A DNA stretch of 5,310 nucleotides from an uncultured Eubacteriales bacterium (GTDB lineage: Bacteria > Bacillota > Clostridia > Oscillospirales > CAG-272): the NCBI GenBank assembly GCA_934526185.1, contig CAKTAA010000136.1:1-5310 (forward strand), given 5' to 3'. The position numbers were made by a program, and so were the translations under genes. Positions 4,709-5,310 of the stretch are shown piece by piece. The notes under the pieces were generated by a model that was given only the letters and a program-made list of their open reading frames with translations, had not been told where the DNA came from and did not search any database. The first letter of the stretch is position 1. Every line of letters begins with the position of its first letter.

Positions 4709-5310
4709 ATGGTTTATTTGATGGGAGATTTCACGGAAAGCCGGATAAAATTCTGAAAATTTGCGAAAAAGTTAATCCTACAGAGGAAGATGTTATTATC
4801 ATCCTTAGCGATGCCGTGCTCAATTTTTATTTGAATGAATGTGGCCGACTGGCAGAGCAATTTTTGTCTTATATCAAGCCAATTTTTTTCTGTATTCACG
4901 GCAACAACGATGCGTGTCCTGCAACTATCCCGTTATATAAGCTGATAGATTACCGCGATGAACAGGTGTGAGGTGAGGATGAATTTCCGAAGCTGCTGTT
5001 TGCCAAGGACGGAAATATTTATGATTTTGATGGAAAGAAATGCATCGTGCTCGGCGGTGCGTACAGCGTGGATAAAAAGATACGCTTGCTTCGCGGCTAC
5101 GGTTTTGTGGGCGGATGAGAAGCCGTCGGATGAAATAAAAAAGGCAGTTGCAGCAGCACAAGATTGATGTAGTGTTGTCGCAACCTGCCCTTTCCGGTAT
5201 GAACCTGTCGAGCTCCTGTCCGGTATTGACGGAGCCGATGTTGATACAATTACAGAAGAATGGCTTGATAAAATCGAACAGCGTTCTGATTATGATGTAT
5301 GGTACTGCGG
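4709..5310 (+). pseudogene. Metallophosphoesterase-family pseudogene, 3' end outside window
   Basis: The fragments together match one calcineurin-like phosphoesterase. ATG 4709 gives MVYLMGDF; a one-base loss near 4732 then shifts the frame inside the metal-binding motif GDFHG, which continues as HGKPDKILKICEKVNPTEED. The next motif reads SDAVLNFY where GDAGLNFY is expected, and GNHE has become GNND, losing a metal-binding histidine. TGA at 4969 replaces the Trp expected after DEQV. Beyond it EDEFPKLLFAKDG and KCIVLGGAYSVDK are readable. A further shift lies near 5104-5107 before WADEKPSDEIKK, another at about 5140-5160 before KIDVVLS, and a one-base loss at 5181-5183 breaks the SHTCPF motif. 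The rest (CPFRYEPVELLSGIDGADVD, then EEWLDKIE, ending YDVWYCG) is open to the edge. Intact relatives are cytoplasmic metal-dependent phosphatases of unknown substrate. Expected motifs are from memory of the family. Confidence 0.8.

Noticed and set aside
4449..4756. Short open frames on both strands across the tRNA fragment (4449-4649 minus, 4475-4756 plus)
   Set aside because: Their residues (AEAVGFEPV, RTRVRIPPLPP) are the usual spurious translation of a tRNA 3' end. The end of the plus frame is only the first codons of the phosphoesterase pseudogene.
4675..4971. An intact 98-residue protein starting at ATG 4675
   Set aside because: It is an internal, frameshifted piece of the phosphoesterase: the family start is ATG 4709 in another frame, and the TGA at 4969 interrupts a sequence that remains recognisable beyond it.

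Overview
The window looks like an accessory region of a low-GC, Gram-positive anaerobe of the Clostridia type, probably a gut Ruminococcaceae or Lachnospiraceae relative. The basis is family-level: strong AGGAGG-type ribosome binding sites, near-consensus sigma-A promoters with 17-bp spacers, a DUF4143-type ATPase, a DUF2971 protein, excisionase-like HTH proteins and a decayed metallophosphoesterase. No housekeeping gene is present, so the species cannot be named.

Layout, left to right. (1) Positions 1-2400 are a minus-strand block. A DUF4143-type AAA ATPase (939-2288) has a textbook promoter and RBS. It is followed by the remnant of a small XRE-type regulator (735-938), and then by a gene open to the window edge (1-713) that carries an HEPN-like R-x5-H motif. 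(2) Positions 2289-2585 are a divergent control region: the ATPase promoter with a small palindrome, a GGGCTGTCC sequence resembling an insertion-sequence end, a perfect 17-bp hairpin, and a second strong promoter facing right. (3) Positions 2586-3494 encode a DUF2971 protein. Its good RBS and GTG start lie 30 bp upstream in the same frame but are separated from it by an amber codon. An intrinsic terminator follows. (4) Positions 3553-4358 are a minus-strand pair of overlapping HTH/excisionase-like genes. The Shine-Dalgarno of the first can be fully paired in a hairpin (4366-4402). (5) Positions 4412-4594 hold 11-bp direct repeats followed by the 3' half of a serine tRNA gene (anticodon loop to CCA) without its 5' half. 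This is what the distal attachment site of a tRNA-integrated element looks like. (6) From 4709 to the end is a metallophosphoesterase pseudogene with several frameshifts and a stop.

Interpretation (inference). The tRNA fragment suggests that a tyrosine-recombinase element or genomic island lies to the left of 4594 and older flanking DNA lies to the right. The excisionase-like genes, the repeats and the tRNA fragment would be the recombination/control end of that element. The DUF2971, ATPase and HEPN-like genes would be its cargo, possibly defence or toxin related. No integrase lies in the window, and the IS-like end, the regulator remnant and the broken phosphoesterase show that the region has been rearranged. 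Nothing here amounts to a demonstrated new system. The points most worth a second look are the Shine-Dalgarno hairpin with the phased repeats, the amber-interrupted DUF2971 leader, and the ATPase/HEPN-like pair.
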